Assembly: GCA_035048495.1 (NCBI GenBank)
Contig: CM068553.1
Span: forward strand, 22,321,190-22,385,189
Length of the DNA: 64,000 bases
Reading direction: 5' to 3'
Origin: Euptelea pleiosperma
Taxonomy: Eukaryota > Streptophyta > Magnoliopsida > Ranunculales > Eupteleaceae
In this document: positions 34,964-45,830 of the stretch, piece by piece
Numbering within the stretch: the first letter of the stretch is position 1
Layout: every line of letters starts with the position of its first letter
The notes under the pieces: model-generated
What the model was told of the DNA's origin: nothing
What the model saw: the letters and a program-made list of their open reading frames with translations, nothing else
Database searches by the model: none
Made by a program: the position numbers and the translations under genes

Positions 34964-34976
34964 TTAGTATTAGAGC
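34964..34976 (+). other. Primer binding site of D (mutated)
   Basis: TTAGTATTAGAGC, against TTGGTATCAGAGT at the second copy (42047-42060). Both derive from the initiator-Met tRNA complement TGGTATCAGAGC usual for copia elements. Confidence 0.8.
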
Positions 34977-35052
34977 GGGTTTTTCTAATTAAGGTTTAAT
35001 CACATGAATTTAGATTCCTGAGAAACTAGTCCATTTTCATTAATTTGTCAAA

Positions 35053-36996
35053 ATGCAAAGAAAATGTGGAAATATATCCAGACCTCCATTGTTTGATGGG
35101 AAAGACTATGCCTATTGGAAGGCTAAGATGAGGGCTTTTCTAAAGTCCATTGATGAACGAGTCTGGATGTCTGTAGTGGATGGTTGGTCACCACCCACAA
35201 TGGAAGTAGGAGATAAAATCATTCTTAAACTGAAAAATGACTGGACTAAAGATGACATAGATTGTTGTTGTCTTAATAGCAAAGGGATAAATGCTATTTT
35301 TAATGCTATTGATAAGAATGAGTTTAGAAGAATCTCTACTTGTTCCTTAGCTAAAGAAGCATGGGACATACTTAGAGTCACACACGAGGGGACATCAGCC
35401 GTTAAGATTTTCAAACTTCAAATGCTGACGTCTAAGTTTGAATCCATGAGAATGGAGGAGAATGATACCTTCACTGCGTTTTATGCCAAACTTAGTGATA
35501 TCGTGAACTCTGCACACAACTTGGGTGAGGTCATCCCTGAATCAAAAGTTGTTCAAAAAATTTTGAGATCCTTACCTGATAGATTTCAGGCTAAGGTCAC
35601 TGCAATTGAAGAGAGCAAAGATGTTGACTCTCTTAAAGTCGATGAGCTAGTTGGGTCTCTACAAACTTATGAGATGAATTAAAGACAGCCAAAGAAATTA
35701 AAAGGAATTTTCCTTAAGGTTTCTGAAGCTCAAGATTCTGAGTCAGATGTTGACTCTGAAGTAGAAATGGCACTATTCGTGAAAAAATTCAAAAAGTTCT
35801 TTCGTTCTAAAAATGATAGGTTCAAGAACATAAACAGTTTGATAAAACTGTGGAACATGCCAGACCTCATGAGAGAGGTAGCAGAAGTGATAGGAACCCT
35901 AGGGAAAGTCGCTCAAACGATCCCCAATGTTTCCAATGTAAGGGTTTTGGTCACTTTGCTAATGTGGGCCCAAACAAAGAAGAATACAAGGGTAAGGCAA
36001 AAGCATTCAATGCCACATGGGATGAAGAATCAGAAGATCATTCTGATAATTTAGATAGTAATGAAAAGACTGATAAGTATACATCTTTTGTTGCTCATTT
36101 CAATAGTCCCTATGGATCTCATGGAGAGTCCAAGAAAAGTGATGATGAGTGTTCGGAAGACTCTTACAATGGGGACTCGGATAACTCGGCAGTTGGCATG
36201 AAAGAACTGTACGAGGAATTGATTAAATTCATTAAGGCTAACAAAGTTTCATCTGACAAGGTTAAATGTCTTGAATCTAAAAATGCTGCCTTAGTAATTG
36301 ACACTGAAAAATTAAAAGTGTTGATTACTGAATTAGAGCAAGAGAATGAGTCTCTGCTAAAGCGGAACAAGTCACTGGAATGTGAATTCCAAACTTGCAT
36401 GACACGTAAGGAATCCCTAGAAAATAAGGTTCTCAAATCAAAGAGGGATGTGTCAGGATTCTCATCCAACTCTGTAAAGCTTGATGAGATTCTTCGTGTG
36501 AGAAAAGCTATGGGGACAAACAGGGTTTGGGTTACAAAAGCAATCAAGAAAAAGGGTCTTCATCCAAGATAATTTTTGTTAAAGCCCAAGCTATTCCCAC
36601 TCAGATCAATGACCCAATCAAAATGGTCAAAAGTAGTAGTCAGTGCAAGTACTGCAAAAACATGGGTCAAGTGATTAGAGACTGTCACAAGTTGAGAAGA
36701 AGACATAAAAAATGGTGAATACCACTCAGAACGTGAAAAGTCTAAGAATTCCTATGAAGACATGTTATAAGATAAATTATTTGGATGTGCTATCTAGGAA
36801 GATGAAAGACCTACTGGAAAGGTCTAGAGAATTAATCAAGGAGATTGAGTCCCTTGAAAAATTCAAACAACCTCAGAGTTACGTAACTCAAAAGAGGAAA
36901 GATCCTAAGAGAATTGATCTATTTACCAAACTCACATCTGTGTGGGTTCAGAAAGATTCTCTAAAGGATAAATGTTCATCAATGTCCTATTTCTGA
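35053..36996 (+). pseudogene. gag: SIRE-like gag of element D
   Basis: Starts MQRKCGNISRPPLFDGKDY. Residues 1-209 form the copia gag domain (YWKAKMRAFLKSIDERVW; KEAWDILRVTHEGTSAVK) and end at TAA 35680-35682. Similarity goes on through frameshifts near 35830 and 36530: CCHC-like CFQCKGFGHFANVG with the last Cys lost, an acidic region, a coiled coil (about 36200-36460), a second knuckle CKYCKNMGQVIRDC with His replaced by Gln, then VWVQKDSLKDK, which in relatives directly precedes protease. Normally the capsid protein; here not functional. Confidence 0.85.
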
Positions 36997-38100
36997 GCAA
37001 TGTGCTCTCCATCCCCTCTTGTTCTCTATTCTTATTTTTTTGAGGGATATTTTTTTTTTGATTTTGCTTCGTTTTGAAGAATAAAAATTGATAATATTTC
37101 AGAAAATCAAAAGATAAAGTGTTTAGAAGAATGTTAAAATTATTATTTGATTATACGATTTTGATGAGCAGTATTTTCTGAGATATTCTAAGAAACATTG
37201 TGTATTATATCTTTTAATTATTATGATTGGTCAATTTTTACTAGTGTGCATTAGAAGATTATTGAAACAATATATCTCACATTCACATGCACACTGAGGA
37301 TATATGTGGGAATGGATTTGATAGAGGTGTGAAATCTTGAATTATATGGAATTGGGAATAAACCTCTACTGGTTATAACTTCAAATTAGTAGTGTTCTTG
37401 CCTTCAGTTGATTTTGAAATTGCACTATAGTCGACTGTTGGCTTCCTGATGAGAGTTATTATCTTAGGAAACAGCTATCTCTATAAAAGTTAGAGTGAAT
37501 GCCATCTGTATGGCCCTGTTTGAAATTAAAATCTGATTCTCATTGCTGTAGAAAAGGGCTACCTACATGGAGAGTGAAAGCTACCTATATTCAAAGTGAA
37601 TAAAAAGGGTGTAAAAGATAGCCAATTTGCTAAAAAAATTCTTATCCATCAGCAAATACCCATATACATGAGCGTATGTGAGATCTTTTAATAACTCTAA
37701 TGAGGATTTTATGATCGGATACAGGATACCTCCAGAGTCTGATACTTATGAGAAATTATTACTGAAATCTTATCCGGTACCACAGATGGACTCAGATCAC
37801 TTACACGTGATGATATTATTGTTGATATTTGAATCTATGATTACTAGTGATTTGTGACTTGCGCTAATGTCTAAAAGAATTAATATCTTTTAAAGCAAAA
37901 GAGTGATCTAACGTGTTAGTTAATTCTCTTCGATAAGAATCAGTGTGTAGTGCTTATCAAGATTGACTTCATGGAGTGAATTTTTTTTGACGTTTTATCT
38001 TTTCTTGAGCAGTTTAAAAATGATTTTTGACTTGAAAAGAATTACTCAGGGGTCTTAGAAAATGAACCTATTAGTTTAAAATTAAAATTTTTTTTTTCTT
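36997..38100 (+). other. AT-rich filler where pol is expected in element D
   Basis: About 1.1 kb, no frame over 60 codons, no protease, integrase, RT or RNase H motif on either strand. In autonomous relatives this interval holds about 3-4 kb of pol. Confidence 0.7.
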
Positions 38101-38111
38101 TCCCGGACCAG

Positions 38112-38228
38112 TCCAATCGATTGGACTTTACAGACTAATCGATTGGATATCTCCAATCGATTGGAGAGTATAGCTTAATCGATTGGATAGGCTCCAATCG
38201 ATTGGCCACTTAGTCCAATCGATTGGAC
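38112..38228. repeat. Internal CCAATCGATTGG array before the accessory gene of D
   Basis: Six AATCGATTGG units within 117 bp, ending 17 bp before a TATA-like box. Confidence 0.9.
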
Positions 38229-38244
38229 AATGCGACGTTAGGTT

Positions 38245-38252
38245 TTATAAAA
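38245..38252 (+). promoter_or_regulatory. TATA-like box of the accessory gene, element D
   Basis: TTATAAAA, about 215 bp before the ATG at 38466. The same arrangement is at 62358-62365 in element E and 57915-57924 (minus) in G, suggesting a separate transcript. Confidence 0.55.
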
Positions 38253-38465
38253 CCCAAAATGGGTCATTTTCAACCCCAATTGATCCAATCGCCTCTCAGA
38301 TTTCTCCCAATCGATCGCAGGTGCCCGATCTACTGTTCACATAAGGTTTTGTGGAGCGATTCTCTCGATTTTCTTGTTTTCTACTTCACCATCTTCATTG
38401 TGTTTTTAGAGAGTTTTTGAGCAAAAATGGAGATTTTTTGGTATTTTCTTCCTTTCTTGGTGCTC

Positions 38466-39950
38466 ATGGCGACTAATCCTCGTCGTAAAAGAGCTATTGT
38501 GGTCTCTGAAGAGGAAAGTGCTGATGAAGAACCCCTGGTTCAACGGACTTAATCTCAAGTCAAACGGGGTGGTCAACTCAGTGGGTCAGGGCACTCAGAG
38601 TGGGGTGAATCATCTAGAGGACCTAGGAGAGCTTGGGGTCGTGCCTGTCATACCGATATTCCTTCGGTGAGTGTTCCTATCTCTCCGTTCATTTTCGATT
38701 CTGCTAGAGATCGCTTTGAGCATTTCTCTGGTCGTAAATTCACTACTGAGAGAGTAGTTGAGTTTAGCACTATTTTGGGTACTATAGTTCATTCTTTGTT
38801 CGTATCTCGCGAGTGGGTTCCTATCACTCGTTTGACCATTCCATTTTACCCTATTTTGGTTAAACTTTTTTATGCCAACATGCACGCCATTCAGTGTGAT
38901 GACCCGAGTGAGCTATCCTTCCAAACTTTTGTCTCTGGGGCTTACTTGACTATTACACCTGATCCGATCTTTGCCTTGTTAGACATACCTCATCCGTCTA
39001 CCTCATATGAGTACATTCCTAGGACTCGTGAGATGACGACTTCTAGGGTCACCTTGACTGAGACTCTTACATGGTAGATATTTGATTGGAGTACATTTAT
39101 TCCTCTTACATCCCTTCTTCCTGAGTATCATTTGTTGCACCTCATCTGTGGGTACAACATTGATCCACCTGACCATAGGGCACAGGTGAACATTGATCAT
39201 CTTCAGCTTCTTTACCATCTTGGCACTGGGTTTGTCATTGACCTTCCGAGGTTCATTTTTCGAGCTATGGTTAGAGCAGGTAGCCAGTTGGCTAACCATC
39301 CGTGTCTCCCTTTCCATCTACTTGACAGCTCTATCCTACTTCATCTGGATGTGCCTATTCAAGCTACTAAGGAGGTGTGCTCTCCCATGGAGCCTATTGG
39401 GCCTTCGACTATTAGGAAGAGCATGTCTTAGATTCGGAGAGTGACAGATGTACCTCCACACTTTGATGATATTTTTGATGAGGACTTGGGGGATGATACT
39501 GAGCAGGGGGGTCAGCAGCCAGATACTGAGATGCATCCTCTAGAGTCATAGCCATCCTTTTTCCAGCTTCCTGAGATGCCTGCCCCTTACTCATTCGAGT
39601 CTCTCCATGATCAGATGGTGGGATTCGACCAGCGTCTCACAGCGCATGAGGAGCGGATGGCACAGAGCTTTCGCCGTTTAGAGGAGGGATAGGAGAGGAT
39701 GTTGAGCTCCATGTATGATATGCAGCGTTACATGGAGTAGCAGTTCACCATTATGGGATTTGGACAGCATCCACCAGCGCATGGCCCTGATCAATATGAT
39801 GGTGCTGGACCATCTACATAGACTCTTGGAGAGAGACATCTTGAGAGTTATCGAGTGTTTTCACTTTCATTTTTATTATACACCGATAAACTCAGATTAT
39901 GTATGCTTATACTCTGCTTGTGTTATAGTGTGTTACAGGATATAAACTAG
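38466..39950 (+). pseudogene. Accessory (env-position) gene of element D, plant transposon-protein type
   Basis: Begins MATNPRRKRAIVVSEEES, basic then acidic. The core (38667-39430) has RFEHFSGRKFTTERVVEF, VSREWVPITRL, YPILVKLFYANM and SELSFQTFVSG, which resembles the 'putative plant transposon protein' domain often seen beside retroelements (recalled, not searched). An acidic/Pro-rich tail and a coiled-coil-like FDQRLTAHEERMAQ follow. I see no signal peptide or membrane segment, so I do not call it an envelope. In-frame stops: TAA 38550; TAG 39075, 39429, 39549, 39690, 39738 and about 39819. Element E has the same gene. Confidence 0.75.
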
Positions 39951-40404
39951 TTATGTATTTAATTATGGATGTATATATTGCACTTGTTTCTCATGATAAT
40001 ATTCATTGCATGCTTATATTTTTGTACCTTTGTCAAATCTGTGACAAAAAAGGGGAGAGAAAATCATAGCGGTAAAAATAAGTTGATGCGTGAGATAGGG
40101 GGAGAGAAATTTAGGGGGTGAAATTTTTTTTTGTCATTTTTTCCAATTTCTCTACTTGTGATGTGCATAATTAACTCACTGCATTTTATATGATTTATTG
40201 ATTGCCGATGATATTACATGGTATGTATTGTTAGTAGAATGTGCAGGGAACAGATCAAAAGCCATTACTTTATATCTGTTCAATTATCTCCAAGAGAGTG
40301 TGAGATAGTGAGTGAATCATGTAAGAGGGTGGGATTGTATTTTATATTTTTTACCTTCTAGATGATTAAATATTTTTTATCACGGAATTGCCAAAGGGGG
40401 AGAT
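39951..40404 (+). other. 3' region and polypurine tracts of element D
   Basis: Contains an upstream purine tract (40045-40063) and the terminal one, CAAAGGGGGAGAT (40392-40404), touching the LTR. SIRE-type elements commonly have several such tracts. Confidence 0.75.
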
Positions 40405-42045
40405 TGTAAGGAATATTTTCATATTTAATTTGGCAAAGATTCTGTTTGACATAAAAAATATTCTTATAACTATTCCTACGAGCACAAGTGTAGTGTGAAG
40501 ATGTCGTGGTACGCATACTTCGCCAACTATGTGAAGACTAAAAAATAGAATCAGCAAGAATCAGATGGTTGATGACATGTGTCATCTGAGTAACTGCCAA
40601 TTTGTCAGTTAACGATCATGTACGCTCGATTAGGAAGGTATGTGACTTAGTGGCCATAGGAGTTGATTAAAATGAATAAAATATAATGGTCAGATTTAGT
40701 CATTGGGCAGACCCGAGTCAAAGTCAATTATATTGACTAATAGGATAGTCCAATCGATTGGACATGTATCTCCAATCGATTGGACATAGCCCAATCGATT
40801 GGAAACACTGTGTAATCGATTGGAGACTTCGAGGTAGAAACTTATTTGAGCACAATCGATTGGAGACTCTGTGAATCGATTGGAGCCTTCGGGACAGAAA
40901 TCAATCTGAGCACAATCAATTGGAGACTCTGTGTAATCTATTGGTGCCTTCGGGATAGAAAGTTATATTAGTCAAATCGATTGGAGAACCCTGTGAAATC
41001 GATTGGTGCCTTCAGAACAGAAAACTTATTCAGTCCAATCGATTGGGCACTTATCCCCAATCGATTGGACATGGCCCAATCTATTGGACTAAGTGTACAA
41101 TCGATTGGACCTTGAACAGAATTGGTCTTTCTCAGATCCAAAATTCATGGTTCCATTATCCCACGTTCCATACAACTCAGGGTCTTAGAATTCTATAAAT
41201 ACAACCCTTCTATGCCTTCTTTAAACACACACAGAGACACAGAGTGAATCAATCTTCAAGAGAGAGAGAAGCAAAGGCTTTATTTATTAGAGTGTTCATT
41301 TGAAGAGCAAGAAGCTTGTTTTCCATTCACATCTTGTGAGCTTGTTCTCTTCTTGATCAAAGCCAAGTGCTTGATCCTTTTCTCAGTTTAGGTTTTCCAC
41401 TTCTATATTCAACCTAGTAGCCTGAGTGTACCAGTGTGATTCAATACCATTTGAGTAACTTAGGGTTCAGGGTGTACTGAATCCTTCACCTTCTGCAAAG
41501 GCGGGAGTGTTGAGAATTAAGATCGGAGGAGCCGATCGACGGTAGGTTTGGTGTGTACTAAACTGAACAAGCGGATAAGGCTACTTAGCTGGAAGACGCA
41601 CGTGGATTTGTGGCTATGATTCAGAGGATGTGGACGCATTGGTAGTAGGCCTTGGCTAAGGTTGGAAGCTATATTTACAACGGTGCTGCGTAGGTAACCT
41701 TTGTTTCGTTTAACTTTTCAGTTAGTGATACTTTCCGTCTGGACGTGGTCTCGTAGTTTTTTCCTTGGCTAAGGTTTTCACGTAAACATCTCTTGTCTTG
41801 TGCGATTGTTTGTTTGTATTCCGCAATCCATCTTGATTAGATCAAACGACAAAAAGACAATATACCACGGAGGTATATTTGATTTGAGTCGGTTGTGATA
41901 ATCTTTTTATCAAACAACTAAGACATGAGATTTTATTCCCTTACCATCGTTCAGTAAAACTGTGTAGGTATAATTAATTTTAAATACCTAATCAACCCCC
42001 CTTCTAGGTATATTGAGTTAAAGAGAATGGACCGGTGAAATTTCA
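40405..42045 (+). repeat. Full-length middle LTR of element D (1641 bp)
   Basis: TGTAAGGAAT to GAAATTTCA. Palindrome array 40748-41118 with about 14 units, two of them AATCTATTGG; TATA box 41194-41201. It acts as 3' LTR of the left unit and 5' LTR of the right unit. Confidence 0.92.
40748..41118. repeat. CCAATCGATTGG-type palindrome array, middle LTR of D
   Basis: About 14 motif copies, mostly AATCGATTGG; same phase and spacing as the left LTR, plus two extra units near 41037-41090. Confidence 0.9.
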
Positions 42046-42046
42046 A

Positions 42047-42060
42047 TTGGTATCAGAGTG
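42047..42060 (+). other. Second primer binding site of D
   Basis: TTGGTATCAGAGTG, close to the initiator-Met consensus and better kept than the first. Confidence 0.82.
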
Positions 42061-42135
42061 GGTATTTCTAATTAAGGTTTAATCACCTGAATTTAGATTC
42101 CTGAGAAACCAGTCCATTTTCATTAATTTGTCAAA

Positions 42136-42970
42136 ATGCAAAGAGAAGGTGAAAATACATCCAGACCTCCATTGTTTGATGGGAAAGACTATGCCTATTG
42201 GAAGGCTAAGATGAGGGCTTTTCTAAAGTTCATTGATGAATGAGTCTAGATGTCTGTAGTGGATGGTTGGTCACCACCCACAATGGAAGTAGGAGATAAA
42301 ATCATTCTTAAACCAAAAAATGATTGGACTAAAGATGACTTAGATTATTATTGTTTTAATAGCAAAGGGCTAAATGCTATTTTTAATGCTGTTGATAAGA
42401 ATGAGTTTAGAAGAATCTCTACTTGTTCCCTAGCTAAAGAAGCATGGGACATACTTAGAGTCACACATGAGGGAACGTCAGCCGTTAAGATTTACAAACT
42501 TCAAATACTGACGTCTAAGTTCGAATCCATGAGAATGGAGGAGAATGATACCTTCACTGAGTTTTATGCCAAACTTAGTAATATCGTGAACTCTGCACAC
42601 AACTTGGGTGAGGTCATCCCTGAATCAAAAGTTGTTCAAAAAATTTTGAAATCCTTACCTAATAGATTTCAGGCTAAGGTCACTGCGATTGAAGAGAGCA
42701 AAGATGTTGACTCTCTTAAAGTTGATGAGCTAGTTGGGTCTCTACAAACTTATGAGATGAATTTGAGATAGCCAAAGAAATCAAAAGGAATTGCCCTTAA
42801 GGTTTTTGAAGCTCAAGATTCTGAGTCAGATGTTGACTCTGAAGTAGAAATGGCACTATTCGTGAAAAAATTCAAAAGGTTCTTTCGTTCTAAAAATGAC
42901 ATGTTCAAGAACAATAAACAGTTTGATAAAACTGTGGAACATGCCAGACCTCATGAGAGAGGTAGCAGAC
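42136..42970 (+). pseudogene. gag: Second, truncated gag copy of element D
   Basis: Same gag as 35053 onward, with TGA and TAG stops at 42240-42248 and TAG at about 42769. The middle is open (42250-42771). It keeps the reading frame that the first copy loses near 35830, and is cut at the knuckle-proximal basic region, where it joins LTR sequence at 42971. Confidence 0.85.
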
Positions 42971-43272
42971 ATGGTCTCGTGGTTTTTTCCTTGGCTAAGG
43001 TTTCCATGTAAAAATCTCTTGTCTTGTACGATTGTTTGTTTGTATTCTGTAATCTATCTTAATTAGATCAAACGACAAAAAGACAATAGACCACGGAGGT
43101 ATATTTGATTTGAGTCGGTTGTGATAATCTTTTTATCAAACAACTAAGGCATGCGATTTTATTTTCTTACCATCGTCCAGTAAATCTGTGTAGGTATAAT
43201 TAATTTTAAATATCTAATCAACCCCCCCTTCTAGGTATATTGAGTTAAAAAGAATGGACCGATAAAATTTCA
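42971..43272 (+). repeat. Third, 5'-truncated LTR of element D
   Basis: Last 302 bp of the LTR (from about 41746 of the full copy), ending AAAATTTCA. The right edge of the D insertion. Confidence 0.85.
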
Positions 43273-44700
43273 CTTCTTTTTTTTTCCTTTTTTTTTTTTT
43301 GGTTTTTTTTTTGGTAAGGACGGTAAAGGGGTGACGGTTTTGAGAGAGAAGCTTAAGAGCTTCCTCTTTTTTGGAGCTTGGGCTGCTAGGGTTTTTGAAT
43401 GGGAAGAGAGAAGATGAGAGGGGGGCGGTTTAGGGTTATGGAAGAGAAGAAGAGAGGGACAGTGAAGAGAGGTGAAGAATGGAGAAAAAATTAGAAAGTG
43501 AGGGTTGAGGAGAGAGAGAGGATTCCTTTAGGGTCATGTTCTTTTATAAGAACGTGGGGGTCCTCTCCCTTCTTTCCTCTTCTCCCCACAAGTTATGTGC
43601 CACCTCTTGATGGCACCTCATCCTTCCCATACGTGACCACAACTTGCCTTCAAAAAAATCTTTTTCAAATTTTTAGAAACTTTCCCTTTTGTTGAAAAAT
43701 TTAACTTCTTTTCCCCATTTTTTAAAACATGAATGGAAAGTCTCCCTTTTTTTTTTTGAAATAATGCATATTAATGCTGCCAATTATTTTTTATTTATTT
43801 AGTATCTTATTTTCCAAAAATATCCTCACATCCGCAATGTGGCAATGGCCGTGCCTTTTTGAGGAATTTTAAGCGAGGCCGTGGGTCCGTGATATTGGGC
43901 CCATATTTTTAACTTGTCCATGGCCCGCATGATTGAATGTGGAATGATGAGGGCGACTGGATTCTAAGATGGTGTGATGGAGGAAAGATCAAACGATATG
44001 CTGATGATCGGATGGTAGAAGTGAATGGATATGATCGAACGGATCATCGGACGGTGGAGATCAGCCAAGGTAGGCTGTAGGATCGAGTGATTTCGGAAAG
44101 AGAGAGGATCTGGTGGTGGATATTGAGATTAGAGAGAGAGTGAGGATTTAGAGAGAGGAGAGAGAAATTATTACAAAAATAAAGAGAAAATGCTAGTAGA
44201 GGGTCTTGAACCTTGGTTTTTGACTTGGTCTTCTGCATGCTTTACCAACTAAGCAAGTCCTCATCTTGTGTTAGTTGATAAGCTTTAATCTCCTTAGTCT
44301 CTTCTTTGAGAGTTTGTCTCTCATTTTTCTCTTAAGCTTTTTCGACTCTCTGGCTCTTCCTGTCTTTGGCCTACATCTTCTTTTCTAGGTCCACTGGCTC
44401 TCTATGCTTTGATTAAAGGCTCTGGTAGTCAGTTGTGGGCCCACATTCCATTAAAATTGTCCGATTAGTGCTCTTGCGATAGAAAAGTTGCGTAATGAGA
44501 TTTCTACAAATGGCTTTGCTTGTGGGTCAAATAAATGCGTATGAGTGCATGCGAATATACCATTTTGTCTAGAAAAATGCACTCTACGCAATAGAAGAAA
44601 CTCTTACGTAGAAAAATTGATAATTATGACAATTTTACGTAGGAGAGTAATAATGTTAGAAGAATAATTACTTAAAATAAGCATTTTTGAGCAAATATCA
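43273..44700 (-). repeat. 5' LTR of element C, outer part
   Basis: Continues the C LTR and ends GCAAATATCA. TATA-like CTTATAAAAG (43541-43550, minus) and tRNA-like module 44202-44254. Total C LTR about 2.55 kb. Confidence 0.85.
44202..44254 (-). other. tRNA-like module in C LTR
   Basis: GCTTAGTTGGTAAAGC and GGTTCAAGACC, 42 nt start to start; D-stem GCTT/AAGC kept. Confidence 0.55.
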
Positions 44701-45325
44701 GTTCCCCCTCCCATTCTTCTCTAAATCTCTCTATCTCTCTCCTCTCCTTGGTTCGGCTCTCATCCAAAAAATAGCAAAAACACGGCCTTGCAGACCTCTC
44801 TCCATTGGTAAGTCACCAAGGTAAATCTCAATTTTCTATCTTTCTCCTTCACTTTCTCTCTCTAAAAACCTTAATTCTCTCTCTACCTAGATCTCTCCTC
44901 TCACTTTCTCTCCAATTCTCTCTATAATTTGTTTATCTCTCTAGCACTCTCTTTAATATTTTTTTTATTTAGTTTATTTTCATAAATTTTGTAATTTAAA
45001 TTATTTTATTTCAAGATTAATATAAGTATGCTTTTCATTCAATAAATAGTTCAATTTAATAATTGTTATTTCGTTTATCATCATGCTTTTATTATTAGTT
45101 TAATAAGTAGATAAAATCCCAACCAAAATATATTTTAAAAATCGACCTTAATCACCATTCCCACCCTTCCATATTCTACAAGCATTTTTTTGTATTTTTA
45201 TGTTCCGATAAATTGTGTTCTCTAACCTCGAGTGCAGACGATATCCGACACGAAGCACTGTGCAAGAATTGCTACTTTTGCAGGATTTAAAGTGAATCGG
45301 AATTACAAATATTGTTGAACTAGGG
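44701..45325 (+). repeat. Athila LTR 3' half (fragment F1), target of element C
   Basis: CT-rich then AT-rich LTR sequence in plus orientation, lacking the last 40 bp or so. It is an inverted copy of 46640-47251, similar over about 610 bp. Its first bases GTTCC adjoin C. Confidence 0.75.
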
Positions 45326-45443
45326 TAACCTCTCAAAAATAGTTATCGTGTTAAACTCTTTTTGGGATTGGGTTTTTGGTTGATGGGTTAACAAGAAAAT
45401 GTTTTCATCAAAAGGCTCAAAAAGGATTTCTAATGGTGCTATT
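45326..45443 (-). other. Short Athila 3'-region fragment
   Basis: Resembles 11395-11500 of element B (GGGTTTTTGGTTGATGGG...). Orientation is opposite to F1, so the junction at 45325 is a rearrangement. Confidence 0.5.
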
Positions 45444-45830
45444 TGAAAGTCAGGTTTTTCTGTGTTGTCAATTCGAAAACCCTAATTCAACAATATTTGT
45501 AGAATCTGATTCTAAGCCTGCAAAATGTAAACTTATATAGCAGTACATGTCGGATGTCATTCCGCACTCGGTGTGAGTTAGTGCAATAAGGAATTAAAAT
45601 TGACAAATAATATATAGAGAAAAATGAGAATGGTGGAAGAGATGAGAAGAGCGAGTCGATTTAAAAACATCATTCATTTGAGATTCGGAACACCAAAATA
45701 TCAAAACCAAATTGAATTAATCAAAAGAGTGGTTACAATAGTGAAGAAAATAAAGCTGTAAACATTATTCTAGAAAGCAGATTAAATAAAGAATGTAAAG
45801 TAGTTGAGAGAAGAAGGGGTAAGGAAAAGA
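45444..45830 (-). repeat. Truncated Athila LTR fragment
   Basis: Starts TGAAAGTCAGG with the conserved terminal hairpins, then fades near 45830. No other end found. Confidence 0.65.

Larger units (their letters stand above)
33601..43272 (+). mobile_element. Element D: SIRE-like Ty1/copia element without pol, in tandem form
   Basis: Order: 5'-truncated LTR (33601-34962), primer site, gag pseudogene, 1.1-kb AT-rich non-coding stretch, palindrome array plus TATA, accessory gene, polypurine tract, full LTR (40405-42045), second primer site, second truncated gag (42136-42970), and the last 302 bp of a third LTR (42971-43272). Pol is absent: gag stops just before the point where the DSG protease motif would begin. 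The structure suggests an LTR-sharing tandem later cut back by deletions. C's LTR continues at 43273; no target duplication is left because the first 241 bp of the left LTR are missing. Confidence 0.85.
24437..44700 (-). mobile_element. Element C: partial Athila-type element, riddled with later insertions
   Basis: Read right to left: 5' LTR (44700-43273, then 33600-32476 after skipping D), primer site (32456-32473), leader (32455-31025, then 25406-25176 after skipping a solo LTR) and the gag start (25175 to 24437). There A interrupts it; pol and the 3' LTR would lie left of the window. Each junction is marked by LTR ends. On the right it abuts an LTR fragment at 44701, so C entered an older Athila LTR. 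Confidence 0.8.

Noticed and set aside
38466..39950. Viral-type envelope gene
   Set aside because: Position fits the env-like gene of SIRE elements, but no signal peptide, membrane anchor or cleavage-site pattern was seen.
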